Assembly: GCA_030323885.1 (NCBI GenBank)
Contig: CM059188.1
Location: 111,506,763 to 111,570,762 of the forward strand
DNA length: 64,000 nucleotides
Direction of reading: 5' to 3'
Source: Branchipolynoe longqiensis
Lineage: Eukaryota > Annelida > Polychaeta > Phyllodocida > Polynoidae
Translations under genes and position numbers: made by a program
Notes under the pieces: model-generated
What the model was told of the DNA's origin: nothing
The model's input: the letters and a program-made list of their open reading frames with translations, nothing else
The model's database searches: none
In this document: one piece after another, positions 10,188-21,239 of the stretch
How the letters are laid out: each line of letters starts with the position of its first letter
Position numbering within the stretch: the first letter of the stretch is position 1

Positions 10188-10578
10188 GGTTGGTTGGTTG
10201 TTGGAGTTTTACATCCTGGCAACATCTAATGTCATATCAGGACGGGTACTGACTTATAACAGTGTGCACTGGCAACATCTAAGGTCATATCAGGATGGGT
10301 ACCGACTTGTCGCAGTGCGCACTCATGGTGCTGCCCCAATGGGAGCCCAGGCTGTGGAACCATGACATATTATCCCACACAGTCATATTATCCTGATACT
10401 GAACCAACCAGTCCTTGCCTTATCCTAATAATAATGCCGAGAGCTTGGCTAGAAAGCGACAAGCATCAATTTTTAAGTCATTGGTTTGATTCGACCAGGG
10501 TTCGAACCCATGGGTTCGAATCCCCAAAAAGGAAGATGGACGCTCAACTCATTCAGTCATCCCGTCTGGTCGCAACTA
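10188..10578 (-). mobile_element. SINE A with duplicated tail segment
   Basis: Minus-strand copy from tail 1 to head GCCATCCCGTCTGGT. The CTGGCAACATCTAA-GGTCATATCAGG segment is present twice at the tail end (about 62-bp offset). Confidence 0.88.
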
Positions 10579-11165
10579 TTATACAGAGTCGTCTAACTAA
10601 TCCGGCGTCTAATTAATCTAAGCTGAGAGTCCTGTGATAAAAAGTGCAGCCGTTAGACTGAATCAGCAGGCATTTTGGAGTCAGGTAGTAATTCTAACTA
10701 ATTTACTCCAATCCTACACCGAGGCAGCCTCCCCCCCCCCCCCGCCCCTCCGGAAAAAAAGTTGCACTATTTTAGAACTTTCTGACTGTTTATTAATGCC
10801 GCATTGCATGCAGCCAGAAGGCGATATCTTCTCATGAAGTCATCAATCAATCTGTCTGACATCTCATTCACCCACATTTGTATCTTATTCAAGAAACCCA
10901 TCTATAATAACAGCCCACTTTTCCTGTACATAATAGTTAATGCGACATGTCACTGCTCTATTCATTTCTCTGCACCATGCGACAAGACAGGAAATGGATT
11001 TGAGCTCAAGCACAGGAAATGTGTGCATCGCTCCTTTTGAATATATTCCATTTACATCAATCACATTCAAATGTGCCGCGATGAAATCGCTTCAGCAGGT
11101 CTTTAAGGCGTGCTACGAACGCTACCAGACAGCGAGGGTTGCAGGCCCTCCGTCAATACAAAGTC
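10579..11165. other. Unclassified sequence with C-run
   Basis: Poly-C at about 10730-10745. A 109-codon chance frame overlaps 10940-11269 but shows no recognisable domain and runs into MITE C. Confidence 0.4.
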
Positions 11166-11353
11166 AATACAGCAAAACCTCTCTAACCGACCACCTCCAC
11201 AGTTCGATCACTTCCCTATATCGTTCGCTTTATGTGGGTCCCAAACAATACCGTTGTAATGATTGTTAAAAACTCCCTAATTCGACCACCTCCCTAAATC
11301 GACCATTTAAAGTCGGTACCATCGTCGGTCGACTTAGAGAGGTTTTACTGTGT
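11166..11353. mobile_element. MITE C (pogo/Tigger-like)
   Basis: Inverted ends CAGCAAAACCTCTCTAA and, inverted, CAGTAAAACCTCTCTAA with subterminal CGACCACCTCC. TA at the left flank. Superfamily inferred from the CAGT ends and the TA target. Confidence 0.82.
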
Positions 11354-11476
11354 AAGTGGTTGAGTGGGATATCAGGTCATGGTGCTGGCGCCCTGGTCTC
11401 TCAGTGGGGTAGCACTATAAAGTCGCCATGAGTGTGCACTGTCATAAGTCAGTACCCATCCTGATATGACATTAGA

Positions 11477-11878
11477 TTTGTTTGTTGTTTGTTTCTTTGT
11501 TGTTTTACATCCTAGCAACATCTAAGGTCATATCAGGACAAGTACCGACTTGTGACAGTGTACCCTCATGGCAACTGTATAGTGCTGTCCCACTGGGAGA
11601 TCAGGCTGGCAGCACCATGACTTGATATCCCACTCAGTCACATTATCCTGACACTGGGCCAACCAGTCCTTGCCCTATCCTAATACTATAACTTCCTAGC
11701 CAGGCACTCGGCACTATTAGTAATAGTGCTGAGTGCCTGGCTAGGAAGTGACAAGCATAAATTTTTAAGCCATTGGTTTCACTCGACCAGGGTTCAAACC
11801 CACAAACCCATGGATTCGGATCCCTCGATCTCCCAAAACAGGAGACGGATGCTCAACTCATTCAGCCATCCCATCTGG
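11477..11878 (-). mobile_element. SINE A nested in SINE A, with internal hairpin
   Basis: Minus-strand copy from tail 2 to head. It contains an inverted duplication at 11691-11749 (see next entry) and a long head spacer with a doubled box B region. Confidence 0.88.
11691..11749. repeat. 59-bp near-perfect palindrome
   Basis: Arms 11691-11719 and 11721-11749 (29 nt each, one mismatch) around a single base. Sequence is the SINE body motif CTTCCTAGCCAGGCACTC in both orientations. Confidence 0.93.
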
Positions 11879-11930
11879 TATGATCTTAGATGTTTCCAGG
11901 ACGTAAAACTCCAACAACCAACCAACCCAT

Positions 11931-12250
11931 AATGGTTCTGCTATTCTTACCATTTTCCACTCTCATTGTCTGCAACCCAAGAGAGCCAATTCCCATGGCA
12001 TTAATCGCTGAAAGCAATGAGCCGACCGTCGGGGAATCCCATCCGCCAAGCCGGAATTACATAATATTGAGAGGCTGGATCCACACCACGTCGGGGTCTG
12101 CGTATAAAACCGCGCAGTTTGGAATTGTTCATGTAAATATTTAATGTGGGCGTCTGCGTCCAGGAACACTACGGCATAGTAAGTTTCACAAACGAATAGG
12201 ATGCTATATCTTTTGTATATATGTTGTTGTTGTTGTTGTTGTTGTTGTGT
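11931..12250. other. Unclassified sequence ending in (TTG)n
   Basis: No gene recognised; TTG microsatellite at about 12222-12248. Confidence 0.45.
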
Positions 12251-12286
12251 GGAGTTTTACGTCATGGCAACATCTCAGATCTACAG

Positions 12287-12463
12287 TGAAACCTCTCTAA
12301 ATCGACCGACCATGGGACCGACTTTAAGTGGTCCATTTATGGAGGTGGTCTGTTTAGGGAGTTAGAATATCCTCACAATGGTATTATTGGGATCCAAATA
12401 AAGTGATCGATATAGGGGAGTGGTCGATCTGTGGAGGTGGTCAGTTAGAGAGGTTTTACTGTA
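12287..12463. mobile_element. MITE C
   Basis: Ends CAGTGAAACCTCTCTAA and, inverted, CAGTAAAACCTCTCTAA, flanked by TA. Interior resembles the 11166, 51904 and 58429 copies. Confidence 0.85.
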
Positions 12464-12574
12464 TTTGGCAAATTACATACAATAAGTATTGGTATTGCTG
12501 GGCTGTAAAACCTCAATAGATCAAACCAAGCTATTGTTTGTTTGTTTGTTTGTTTATGTCTAGTCATATCAGGA

Positions 12575-12860
12575 TTATTTTTTTGTTTGTGGTAAATAAG
12601 TTTATTCTTCTGAATAAGTCTTTTGTCAGTGCCGAAGAACTGGTCTTCCAGCCATTTTTCAATTCAGGGTTATTTACACAAAAGGAATATAGAATAAGGT
12701 ATACAATAACTGTTGAATACACAATTTGCAGCATGTAACGCGAATGAAATTCTGGAACCCAAAAGTTCCATAGCAATATGGTAAGAGTAGTGTCATATAA
12801 CTAGATCAATATTAGTCAGATCAATGTGAGTATAGTATTTAGAATGTAAGCAGAAGTTTT
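12575..12860. repeat. Interspersed repeat F
   Basis: Nearly the same 260-bp sequence occurs at 40596-40850 (shared words TCTGAATAAGTCTTTTGTCA and AACCCAAAAGTTCCATAGCA), and a shorter piece at 16590-16640. Non-coding; class unknown. Confidence 0.8.
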
Positions 12861-12869
12861 TTTTGTTTA

Positions 12870-12960
12870 TTTTTCTTCTTTTTTTTTGAGGCTGTATTTA
12901 TACTGTCCATAGCATGTAAGCCCGGGTACCCAGGCTTGTATTCAGATGGTAAAGTTGTAG
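12870..12960 (-). mobile_element. LINE 3' end fragment
   Basis: T-rich run followed by TGAGGCTGTATTTATACTGT, the reverse complement of the end of the LINE at 36380-36410. Confidence 0.7.
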
Positions 12961-13117
12961 TAAGTTTTAATGTTCAGTTGCAGTTCGGCAAGGGGTATAT
13001 GAAGGTCAGTTTGTTAGAAATATTCTAGTGTAACTCTAGTGTAGTTAGTTATGTGAGTTTATGAACTATGTTGTTGGGGTGGGGTTGTTAATAATACACT
13101 GGACCTGCTGTGACTAG
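12961..13117. other. Unclassified sequence
   Basis: Nothing recognised. Confidence 0.3.
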
Positions 13118-13365
13118 TGAATGGGTACCAACTTGTGACAGTGTGCACTCATTCCGACTTTATAGTGCTGCCCCGCTGGGAAACCAGGTTCCTGGCACCA
13201 TGATCCAATTTCCCACTCAGTCACATTATCCGGACACTGAGCGAACCAGTCCTTGCACTATGCTAGTAATGCCCAGCGCCTGGCTAGTTAGCAAACAGTA
13301 TCAATTTTCTAAGTCCTCGAACAGGAATCCAACGCGCGACCTTCTGCATGGAAGATCGAATGACT
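13118..13365 (-). mobile_element. SINE A, partial
   Basis: Body from GGGTACCAACTTGTGACAG to a degenerate head at about 13350; tail missing. Confidence 0.8.
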
Positions 13366-13559
13366 GAATGAATGAATGAATGAATGGGGGGTTTACAGTT
13401 ATCAAAAATCGCGGAAATCCGCAAAATCGTGGAGATCTTTTCATCCATTTATAATAGTCGAGTGCGCCGAGTTCAGATTTCTAGTGCATGTAGATCTAGC
13501 GAGGATCTTGTGCAAGGAGAAACAACGGACACACTGCTTCAACATATTGCTAACAGGAA
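13366..13559. other. (GAAT)n and unclassified sequence
   Basis: Short GAAT microsatellite at 13366-13386, then ATCGCGGAAATCCGC words like those at 41870-42090. No gene seen. Confidence 0.4.
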
Positions 13560-13828
13560 AGGCACTCATGACGACTTTATAGTGCTGCCCCACTGGAACA
13601 CCAGGCCCCCAGCACCATGACCTGATATCCCACTCAGTCACATTATCCTGACACTGAGCCAACCAGTCCTTGTCCTATCATAATAATGCCGAGTGCCAGG
13701 CTAGGAAGCACCAAGTATCAATTTTTAAGTCATTGGTTTGACTCGACCCGGGTTCGAACCCACGACCCCACGATCTACCAACATGGGAGACAGACGCTCT
13801 AATTCATTCGGTCATCCCGTCTGGTTAA
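13560..13828 (-). mobile_element. SINE A, 3' truncated
   Basis: Body to complete head; box B reads GGTTCGAACCCGGGTCGAGT in the plus direction of the complement. Ends GTCATCCCGTCTGGT. Confidence 0.88.
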
Positions 13829-14080
13829 ACCAAATCAGAATTAGAGTTAGAGCTTGCCTCACAAAGTCAAATGGCTTCCATAATTCCCTCCTTCCTCAAA
13901 TTAGCCTCCAGACACAGTGAGCTTGAAGGTCTTAGTACCTGACTTCTAGTGCTACTCCGTCCATATCACTCTTCTACCAGAAGACTAGCCGCCCCAGCCT
14001 TCACTAACGGACCTCCCCGAGCACCAGACCACCCATTAATAACCGCATGTTTGTCAGGCGTCCCCCTTTTCTCTCTCCCT
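13829..14080. other. Unclassified sequence
   Basis: Nothing recognised. Confidence 0.3.
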
Positions 14081-14426
14081 ATAGTCCGATGGTTTTGAAT
14101 TTGTGTATTTTTTCTGAGATAAATATATTAGATCGATCACTAGTATCTACTTTACATTAGTTCAAAGTTACTTTTATTTTAAATGGTAAAATTTTTACAT
14201 ATTTTGAGTGCAAACATGGAAAATTAGTTTTGGCAAGCTTGCCAAAACTCTGACACCATAGACTTCTGCGGTAACAGGTTCTGTTAAATTGACTCGGTAT
14301 TGCCTTCTACGCAGAAACAAATGCTTAATCAGTGCATCAGTATCTAAGTTAGATATGTAAAATCAAATCTAGATATTTGGTTTGGTTTTGAAAATTTTAT
14401 ATTTCATCGGACTATGCAGCTTTAAG
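14081..14426. mobile_element. MITE B
   Basis: Left end decayed (ATAGTCCGATGGTTTTGAA) and right end CATCGGACTATGCAGCTTTAA. Interior has the family block GGCAAGCTTGCCAAAACTCT, itself a small palindrome. Confidence 0.85.
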
Positions 14427-14435
14427 GGAATGATT

Positions 14436-14695
14436 GGTTGGTTATTTGAGTTTTACATCCTGGCAACATTTAAGATAATATCAGGACGGGTACCGACTTG
14501 TGACAGTTTGCACTCATGGCGACTTTATAGTGTTGCTCCACTGGGAAATCAGGCTGCCGATACCATGACCCGAAATCCCACTAAGTCACATTATCCTGAC
14601 ATTGAGCTAACCAGTTCTTGCCCTATCCTAGTATTAATGCCAAGGGCCAGGACAGGTAGCGACAAGTATCAATTGATTTTGAATTGACATGGAAA
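14436..14695 (-). mobile_element. SINE A, head lost
   Basis: Tail 1 and body, then an altered head region (GACATGGAAAGAATTCCTGA). Confidence 0.82.
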
Positions 14696-14749
14696 GAATT
14701 CCTGACCTCTCGCATGCGACACCCGCGCTCTACAGTCGACAACCGCACC

Positions 14750-14932
14750 CGATTTATCCTGACATTGAGAAAACCAGTCCTTGCCCTATCCTAGTAATGA
14801 CGAGCACCAGGCTAGGAAGCGACAAGTATCAATTTTATAAGTCATTGAATTGACTTGACCGGGAATCAAACTCCCGACATCCGGCATGCGAAGCCCGCGC
14901 TCTCCTGATTCGGCCACTACGCCAGTTTAAGA
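14750..14932 (-). mobile_element. SINE A, tail-truncated
   Basis: Body from TTATCCTGACATTGAG to head GGCCACTACGCCAGT, directly after the previous copy. Confidence 0.82.
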
Positions 14933-15412
14933 GAATGAAGTACATAGACATCACAAGCATATAAATAGTCATCGTTTGGTTGCCAAGGCAACCCCCCAGG
15001 TGTCAACAATGGCTGTTACTCTGCTATTAAATAGACGACAGGGCAGCGAGGGCCGCCAGGCCAGAGACTTTAGGGATGGGGTCGAGGGGTATGTTGATGA
15101 GTTTGTTTGTTTGTTTGTTTGTTGTTGTTTTACGTCCTAGCAACATCTAAGGTCATATCAGGACGTTGATGTTGATGAGTTGGTAAGCTAAATCGATGTG
15201 CTGAAGTAGCCACCTGTATACATCACCGTGCGGAAGCGGAACTAGAAAGGATTGACCGTCGTAACTTGTGCGCATGCCCATTAGTAACGTTGGCGTTGAC
15301 TCATAACGTTGACGGCCGGGGCGAGCTTGTCATCACGGAGCTGCCCATTGGGAGCTGCCCGCTGCCATTAGAAAGCCAACCTGCACCACTATTACCGTCT
15401 TGCAGAAACCAG
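14933..15412. other. Unclassified sequence with SINE tail fragment
   Basis: 15100-15168 is a minus-strand SINE A tail 2 fragment (GTTTGTTTG... to CATATCAGGAC). The rest is unrecognised. Confidence 0.5.
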
Positions 15413-15745
15413 GCATGGTGGCCGAATTGGTAGAGTACGGGTCTCATATGTGGGAAAATCGGGAGTTTGATTCCCGGCATGAGTCAAACCAATGACGAAT
15501 AAAATGTGTACTTGTCACTTCCTAGCCTGGCACTCGGCATTAATAGGATAGGGCAAGGAGAGGTTAGCTCAGTGTCACGATAATGCGACTGAGTGGGATA
15601 TCGGGTCATGGTGCTGGCGGCCTGATTTAACAGTGGGGTCGCACTCACTATAAAGTCGCCATGAGTGTGCACTGTCACAAATCGATACCCGTCTTGCTAT
15701 GACTTTAGATGAGTATGTAAAACTCCCAACAACCAACCATTGCCT
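15413..15745 (+). mobile_element. SINE A, complete, tail 1
   Basis: Head CCAGGCATGGTGGCCGAATT, box B GATTCCCGGCATGAGTC, body and tail CAACAACCAACC. Confidence 0.92.
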
Positions 15746-15819
15746 CACTGCCCGGGTGCCGGTAACCAGCGCTCTGAGACACCGACTCGAAGCTCATTGT
15801 GCATTCTTGGCACGGCGCC

Positions 15820-16317
15820 NNNNNNNNNNNNNNNNNNNNNNNNNNNNNNNNNNNNNNNNNNNNNNNNNNNNNNNNNNNNNNNNNNNNNNNNNNNNNNNNN
15901 NNNNNNNNNNNNNNNNNNNNNNNNNNNNNNNNNNNNNNNNNNNNNNNNNNNNNNNNNNNNNNNNNNNNNNNNNNNNNNNNNNNNNNNNNNNNNNNNNNNN
16001 NNNNNNNNNNNNNNNNNNNNNNNNNNNNNNNNNNNNNNNNNNNNNNNNNNNNNNNNNNNNNNNNNNNNNNNNNNNNNNNNNNNNNNNNNNNNNNNNNNNN
16101 NNNNNNNNNNNNNNNNNNNNNNNNNNNNNNNNNNNNNNNNNNNNNNNNNNNNNNNNNNNNNNNNNNNNNNNNNNNNNNNNNNNNNNNNNNNNNNNNNNNN
16201 NNNNNNNNNNNNNNNNNNNNNNNNNNNNNNNNNNNNNNNNNNNNNNNNNNNNNNNNNNNNNNNNNNNNNNNNNNNNNNNNNNNNNNNNNNNNNNNNNNNN
16301 NNNNNNNNNNNNNNNNN
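15820..16317. other. Assembly gap (498 N)
   Basis: Unknown bases. Any frame reported across it is artificial. Confidence 1.
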
Positions 16318-16362
16318 TATGACCTTAAATGTTGCCAGGTCGTAAAACTCCAACATTCAACC
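16318..16362 (+). mobile_element. SINE A tail after the gap
   Basis: TATGACCTTAAATGTTGCCAGG and the tail; the rest of the copy is presumably within the gap. Confidence 0.8.
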
Positions 16363-17460
16363 AAGTAGTGGAATAGTACCAGGCAACGACGCATCTATAT
16401 ATGGGCTTTGCAGCCAGCCAAGTCTTCTTACATTATCGCCCACCGTAACTAATGTACTAGAATTGTTCAAATCGACATATCTACCCAAATTGCTCACAAG
16501 GGACCCACCCATCTGGCAGCTGAAAATTTGGGGGGGGGGGGGGGTTAGGTTTGGGGGGGGGTTAGGTGAGGTAAATATGTTTTTGTTTTTGTTTTTTTGT
16601 CAGTGCCGCAGCACTGGTCTTCCAGCCATTTTTCAATTCATGCTTATTTACCCAAAGGTGTACACAATTATATTGACAAATGAGGCTCGTCGTGTTAGCT
16701 GAGCCTGGCCCTATTGACACTGGTTGCGAATGGCTGAGCCTTCAGCTTGTTTTTACTACACCCACCCAAAAACTAAATAACAAAAAAACACAAAAACAAA
16801 CAAAAAAAAGGGTGTTTATCTTCCATCCTACTTTCTCCTACCCCCCCCCCCCCCCCACACACACACATACATCCTTCCCCAATCCTTCATCTCGTATAGC
16901 TAAAACTTCCCCATCTAAAATCACCAATACACTAGACGCTTTTCTCAAAATGAAATCTACCTTACCTTACTCTATGAGAAAATGAGTCACACAGTATAAA
17001 GTAATGAGATATTTTTGCTTCGGTTGGAATAGGGGCTTGCCTTTCGCTTTTATGTGGAATAAAATTGTAATTATATATATATATAAAACAGCGGAGATTA
17101 TTTATTGCATGATACATATTATTTAATTAATTATAGTCCATTTGTGCCTTTGCTGCGGGTCAGTAGTAGCCTACGTCACGGCTGCTGTTCACACCAATAG
17201 AGTCACGTGACAATTTCTTGTCAGAATCGTCAGTTTGCGCTGTAATATTTACTTTTAATTATTCAGTAAGGCTATTTTTGTGCTCAGCCAAAAGCCTTTG
17301 TCAAAAATAACTTGGCTTCCTCCCTCTACTCTCTGGTGTTTTTTACTTTTTCTTTGTACCTAGAATTTATATCTAGTGTAACTATCCCCAATAATAGTCC
17401 GATGCTTATTTTCTTCCAGAATTGTTCTTGTGTGGAACTCATAATTGTCCAATCAATAGA
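16363..17460. other. Unclassified sequence with homopolymers and repeat F piece
   Basis: G-run at 16530-16560, repeat F fragment at 16590-16640, C-run with (CA)n at 16842-16868, (AT)n near 17072. No gene recognised. Confidence 0.5.
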
Positions 17461-18209
17461 ATAGACTACATCACCATTCCAGTGGTGCGGTGCATTGTGG
17501 GATGCGTCAAAGCAAAACAAACCCACGAGAAGCACATGGCACATGCTAATACATTGGGTGCAGCTATGAAATGTGCTAGTTTCAGCTCATCTCAGCTCTT
17601 GTTTGAAACATAGAATACCAACTAAAAAAATATATATAATAAATTAATATATTTATCTTTTATCCAGCATTGCATTTAAATCAATATAATCAGCACATCT
17701 TATGTCATGTGCATTTAGATTTAGACAAATCTAGGCACTCAGACTAGTGTTAGAGCCATACCCAGAGTCAGTTTTACTTATTTTATTCAGGTTTTTATTT
17801 ATATCCTATGGTTAATGACATATGTAGAAATAGAAAATGAGTAGGGTCATATATTTCTTTGAAACAAGTTTTTGTTGACACATTTGACATTTTAATTTTT
17901 AGAACAAGAATTACTTATGGCTAATCAATGGTGATGTAAACAGCAGCCTGTAAAGTGACTGAAATTGTATGTTTCTTAGCTCAAAATGATAAATTATGGG
18001 GAGTTGTGTCTTACACATATTCATTATATTATTATATTGCATCCTTCCGTCCATGTTTTTGCCAAATTGCTATGTATTTTTATTAATTTTGAATAAAATC
18101 TAAGTTAGTCCCTATGCGTATCGGCAAACTCAATGGCTGTACGCCTTTGCTTTGCTGCCAGCGCCGTTTTCAGCGCATGCGCAGTCGGAACGGTGATCTA
18201 GTAGTCTAT
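17461..18209. mobile_element. MITE G, 749 bp
   Basis: Ends ATAGACTACATCACCATTCC and, inverted, ATAGACTACTAGATCACCGTTCC-like. A second long copy is at 36654-37495. Carries GCGCATGCGC just inside one end. Non-coding. Confidence 0.8.
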
Positions 18210-18960
18210 TGGTCCTGATCTCGCTTTCTGTACCAAGTTCTTTTCTGGGGAGAAATCTATAATACAAAATTGCTATAAATCAATTTGAAATAGAACCGTC
18301 ATCAATAAGGAATGGATCTCCATCTCGTGATGGCTAGACGGGTGGGGAGTGGAGTGTCGGGACATTCAAGATGTTAGAAGATGAGATAACTCAGGAGGAA
18401 TCTTATCTTATCACATAAAACGTCCCCAACAAAGTTCCCATTTCACAGTCAGATACATTCATTCCTACATCAACAGAAACGTCTATCTAATGACTGTATT
18501 TCATCTAAATATGTTCCACGTCACAAATCTTAGCTTAATTCTTTTTTTAAAAAGATTATATAAAAAAAAAAGAATATATATTTTGTGTTTAATCTTTTTT
18601 CTTTTGAATGGGATGAGGGAGCGGGTTGCCATGGAAGGGCCTGGTTGGTGTCACTGTCACAATCTATTTAGATTGATGGGATAGTTGACTGCTACACAAT
18701 AGGATTCAGTTACCACCGGTATCCCTTTCCTTAGGAAACCTAGGCTGGAGATGAAAGTGGCAGAATTAAAACAGTAAAATAAATCATTATTTACGGGGGA
18801 AAAAAGAATCGCTCGTCATTCACTCCTTACAAACTTATGCAGGTAGTTGGAAATGGTCATGATAACCACTAAATCCACCTTTTTTTTTAATGGAGTAAAA
18901 TGAGTTCCAAGCATGTGAAAATAATTGCGGGCATTGCAGTAATGGTATGTAGTTTTCTTC
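18210..18960. other. Unclassified sequence
   Basis: AT-rich, no gene or repeat recognised. Confidence 0.4.
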
Positions 18961-18961
18961 T

Positions 18962-19315
18962 TAAAGTTGTATAGTTCAATGGATTTGGGTTTCTATCATT
19001 TTCTGAGAAAAATATATTAGATTGATTGTTATAATCTACCTTACTTTAACTTGAAGTCATTTTTATTTTAAATGGCTAACTTTTGAGATATTTGAAGTGC
19101 AACCATACAAAATTAATTTTGGCTGGCATGCCAAAACTCTTGACACCGTGGGCTTGTGCGGTAACAGGTTCTATTCAATTGCCTCAGTATTCACTTCTGT
19201 GTTGTGAAAAATGCTGATTAAGTGTACACTATTTAAGTTAGATTCGCAGATTCAAATCTAGATAATTCATTTGGCTTTAAAAATTTGGTGTTTTCATCGG
19301 ACTATGCGGCTTTAA
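18962..19315. mobile_element. MITE B
   Basis: Left end AAAGTTGTATAGTTCAATGG (decayed), right end CATCGGACTATGCGGCTTTAA. Confidence 0.83.
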
Positions 19316-19387
19316 TTCATTCATAAAGGGGGTGCCGACAGTTGGACGATGAAACTGAATAAACCAATGTGTCCAGTTCTATGAGTG

Positions 19388-19960
19388 ATACTAAAGTCCG
19401 AGTCGGACCTCACCGGATTGAGGAACCGGATAGAAAACGGACATTGTCCAGTGAAATACGGCAATGTATGGTTTATATATGGTTGGCATCCGGTGTGTCC
19501 GTTATCTGTCCGGTGGTCTCTGGCGGTGTCTGGTACAAGTTTTGAACATGCACAAAACTTGTACCGGACACCACCGGACTGAAGTGTATGGTTGGTGTCC
19601 ATTTTAAGTCTGTTTAGTCCGTTTCATGTCCGTTACTCATCCGTTAGGTGTCCGGTTTGTATCCTGAAAAGTCTGTTGACGGTGCTGAGGGAATTCTGTC
19701 CATCAGTTTTTGACGCGTCCATGAAGAGTCCGGTAGGTGTCTGGTTGGTGTCTGGTTGGTGTCCGTTTGGTGTCCGGTTGGTGTCCATTTGGTGTCCGGT
19801 CCGTCCGTTTGACACTCGTTTTCCGTCCGGTTCTCGTCTGGTTCTCATCAATTTACCGTCCGTTTCGTCTGGCGGCCGTTGCAACAGTTCGACACCGGAC
19901 ACCACTGGACTAGACAATTCTTTGTCTGGTGTCCGGTACTCAGTCCGGTAAGGCCCGGAA
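19388..19960. mobile_element. Fold-back element, CCGGACACC-type arms, decayed ends
   Basis: Arms reiterate GTGTCCGGT and its complement. Internal block at 19536-19561 reads AAGTTTTGAACATGCACAAA. The right arm (TAGACAATTCTTTGTC...GTACTCAGTCCGGTAAGG) matches the 45.4-kb element, so these are two copies of one family. Terminal GTCACAC ends are no longer visible here. Confidence 0.78.
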
Positions 19961-20097
19961 ATGCATGGTTACCCAGAGCTTATGATGTGGCCATTGCACT
20001 GATAGTTGTTATGTCTTAATGAAATATTCAGATAAAAAAAATCCCAAGGAGACTCAGATGGAAAAGTCGCATGTTGGTAAATATATATTTTGCTACA

Positions 20098-20451
20098 CTT
20101 AAAGCTGCATAGTCCGATGAAGCATCACATTTTCAAACCCCAAACAAGTATCTAGATTTGATTCTACATATTTAACTTAGATACCGATGCAATTATTTAG
20201 CTCTTGTTGCCATATAGAAGCGAATACTGATTCAATTTAATAGAACCCATTATTTCAGAAGCCTAGGGTGTCAGAGGTTGGCGTGCTGAGCAAAACTAAT
20301 TTGACATGTTTACACTTCAAATATCACAAAAGTTAGCCATTTAAAATTAAAGTTACTTTAAACTTGAGTAAGGTAGATTACGACAATCAACTGAATAATA
20401 TTTATCTCAGAAAAATGACAGAACCTCCAAAGCATTAGACTATGCAACGTT
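20098..20451. mobile_element. MITE B
   Basis: Left end TTAAAGCTGCATAGTCCGAT; right end decayed (TTAGACTATGCAACGTTA). Confidence 0.85.
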
Positions 20452-20502
20452 ACGATGGGGAATGAGGCCGTCCAAATTGTTATGGTAATAAAATAAAATA
20501 TG

Positions 20503-20859
20503 AATGAATGAAAGAAAGAAAGAACAAAAGAAAGAACAAAAGAAAGAACGAAAGAAAGAATGAACGAAAGAAAGAATGAATGAAAGAAAGAATGAACGAA
20601 AGAAAGAACAAAAGAAAGAACGAAAGAAAGAACGAAAGAAAGAATGAAAGAAAGAACGAAAGAAAGAACAAAAGAAAGAATGAAAGAAAGAAAGAAAGAA
20701 AGGAAAGAAAGAAACAAACAAACAAAGAGAAAGAAAGAAAGAGAAAGAAAGAAAGAGAAAGAAAGAAAGAAAGAACAAACGGAAAAAAGAACGAAAAAAA
20801 AGTATGAAAGAATGAAAGCATGAAAGAAAGAATGAAAGCATGAAAGAATGAAAGCATGA

Positions 20860-20907
<48 letters not shown>

Positions 20908-20977
20908 AGGGAAAAAAGAAAGAAAGCAAAGAAAGCAAAGAAAGAAAAGAAAGAAAAGGAAAAAAAGGAAAAAAAAG
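20503..20977. repeat. (GAAA)n-type polypurine microsatellite
   Basis: About 475 bp of GAAAGAAA units with ACGA, ATGA and ACAA interruptions; higher-order 8-12-bp repetition. Long frames on both strands here are low-complexity artefacts. Confidence 0.95.
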
Positions 20978-21239
20978 TGAAGAGGAATATTTGTTTTAAC
21001 TCAACTCTTCAGCCCACTAAAGATCTATCCGAAAAACGTCTCAAATCTCAGAACCTCGCAAACCCAGAAATTAATAGAACACTGCCTGCTAATTGAGGAC
21101 GATGAGGCTGACAAACTATGCGTATCCCGCATGGACACGCCGAGCCACCACGCAGCCAGTACGGGTAGTTGTGGGACGGACACACTGGATCAACGCCAAT
21201 TCATGGTTAATGAATCCCACAGCGTTTACTGATGCGCAG
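20978..21239. other. Unclassified sequence
   Basis: Nothing recognised. Confidence 0.3.

Larger units (their letters stand above)
11354..11930 (+). mobile_element. SINE A split by another SINE A
   Basis: 5'-truncated body at 11354-11476 and tail at 11879-11930 form one plus-strand copy. The gap is the minus-strand SINE at 11477-11878. The junctions TATGACATTAGA and TATGATCTTAGA are each one base from the SINE consensus at that point. Confidence 0.85.

Noticed and set aside
15699..16394. Frames over 180 codons across 15.8-16.3 kb
   Set aside because: They consist of unknown bases in the assembly gap.
20358..20938. Long minus frames rich in F, L and S
   Set aside because: Products of the GAAA microsatellite in all three frames.
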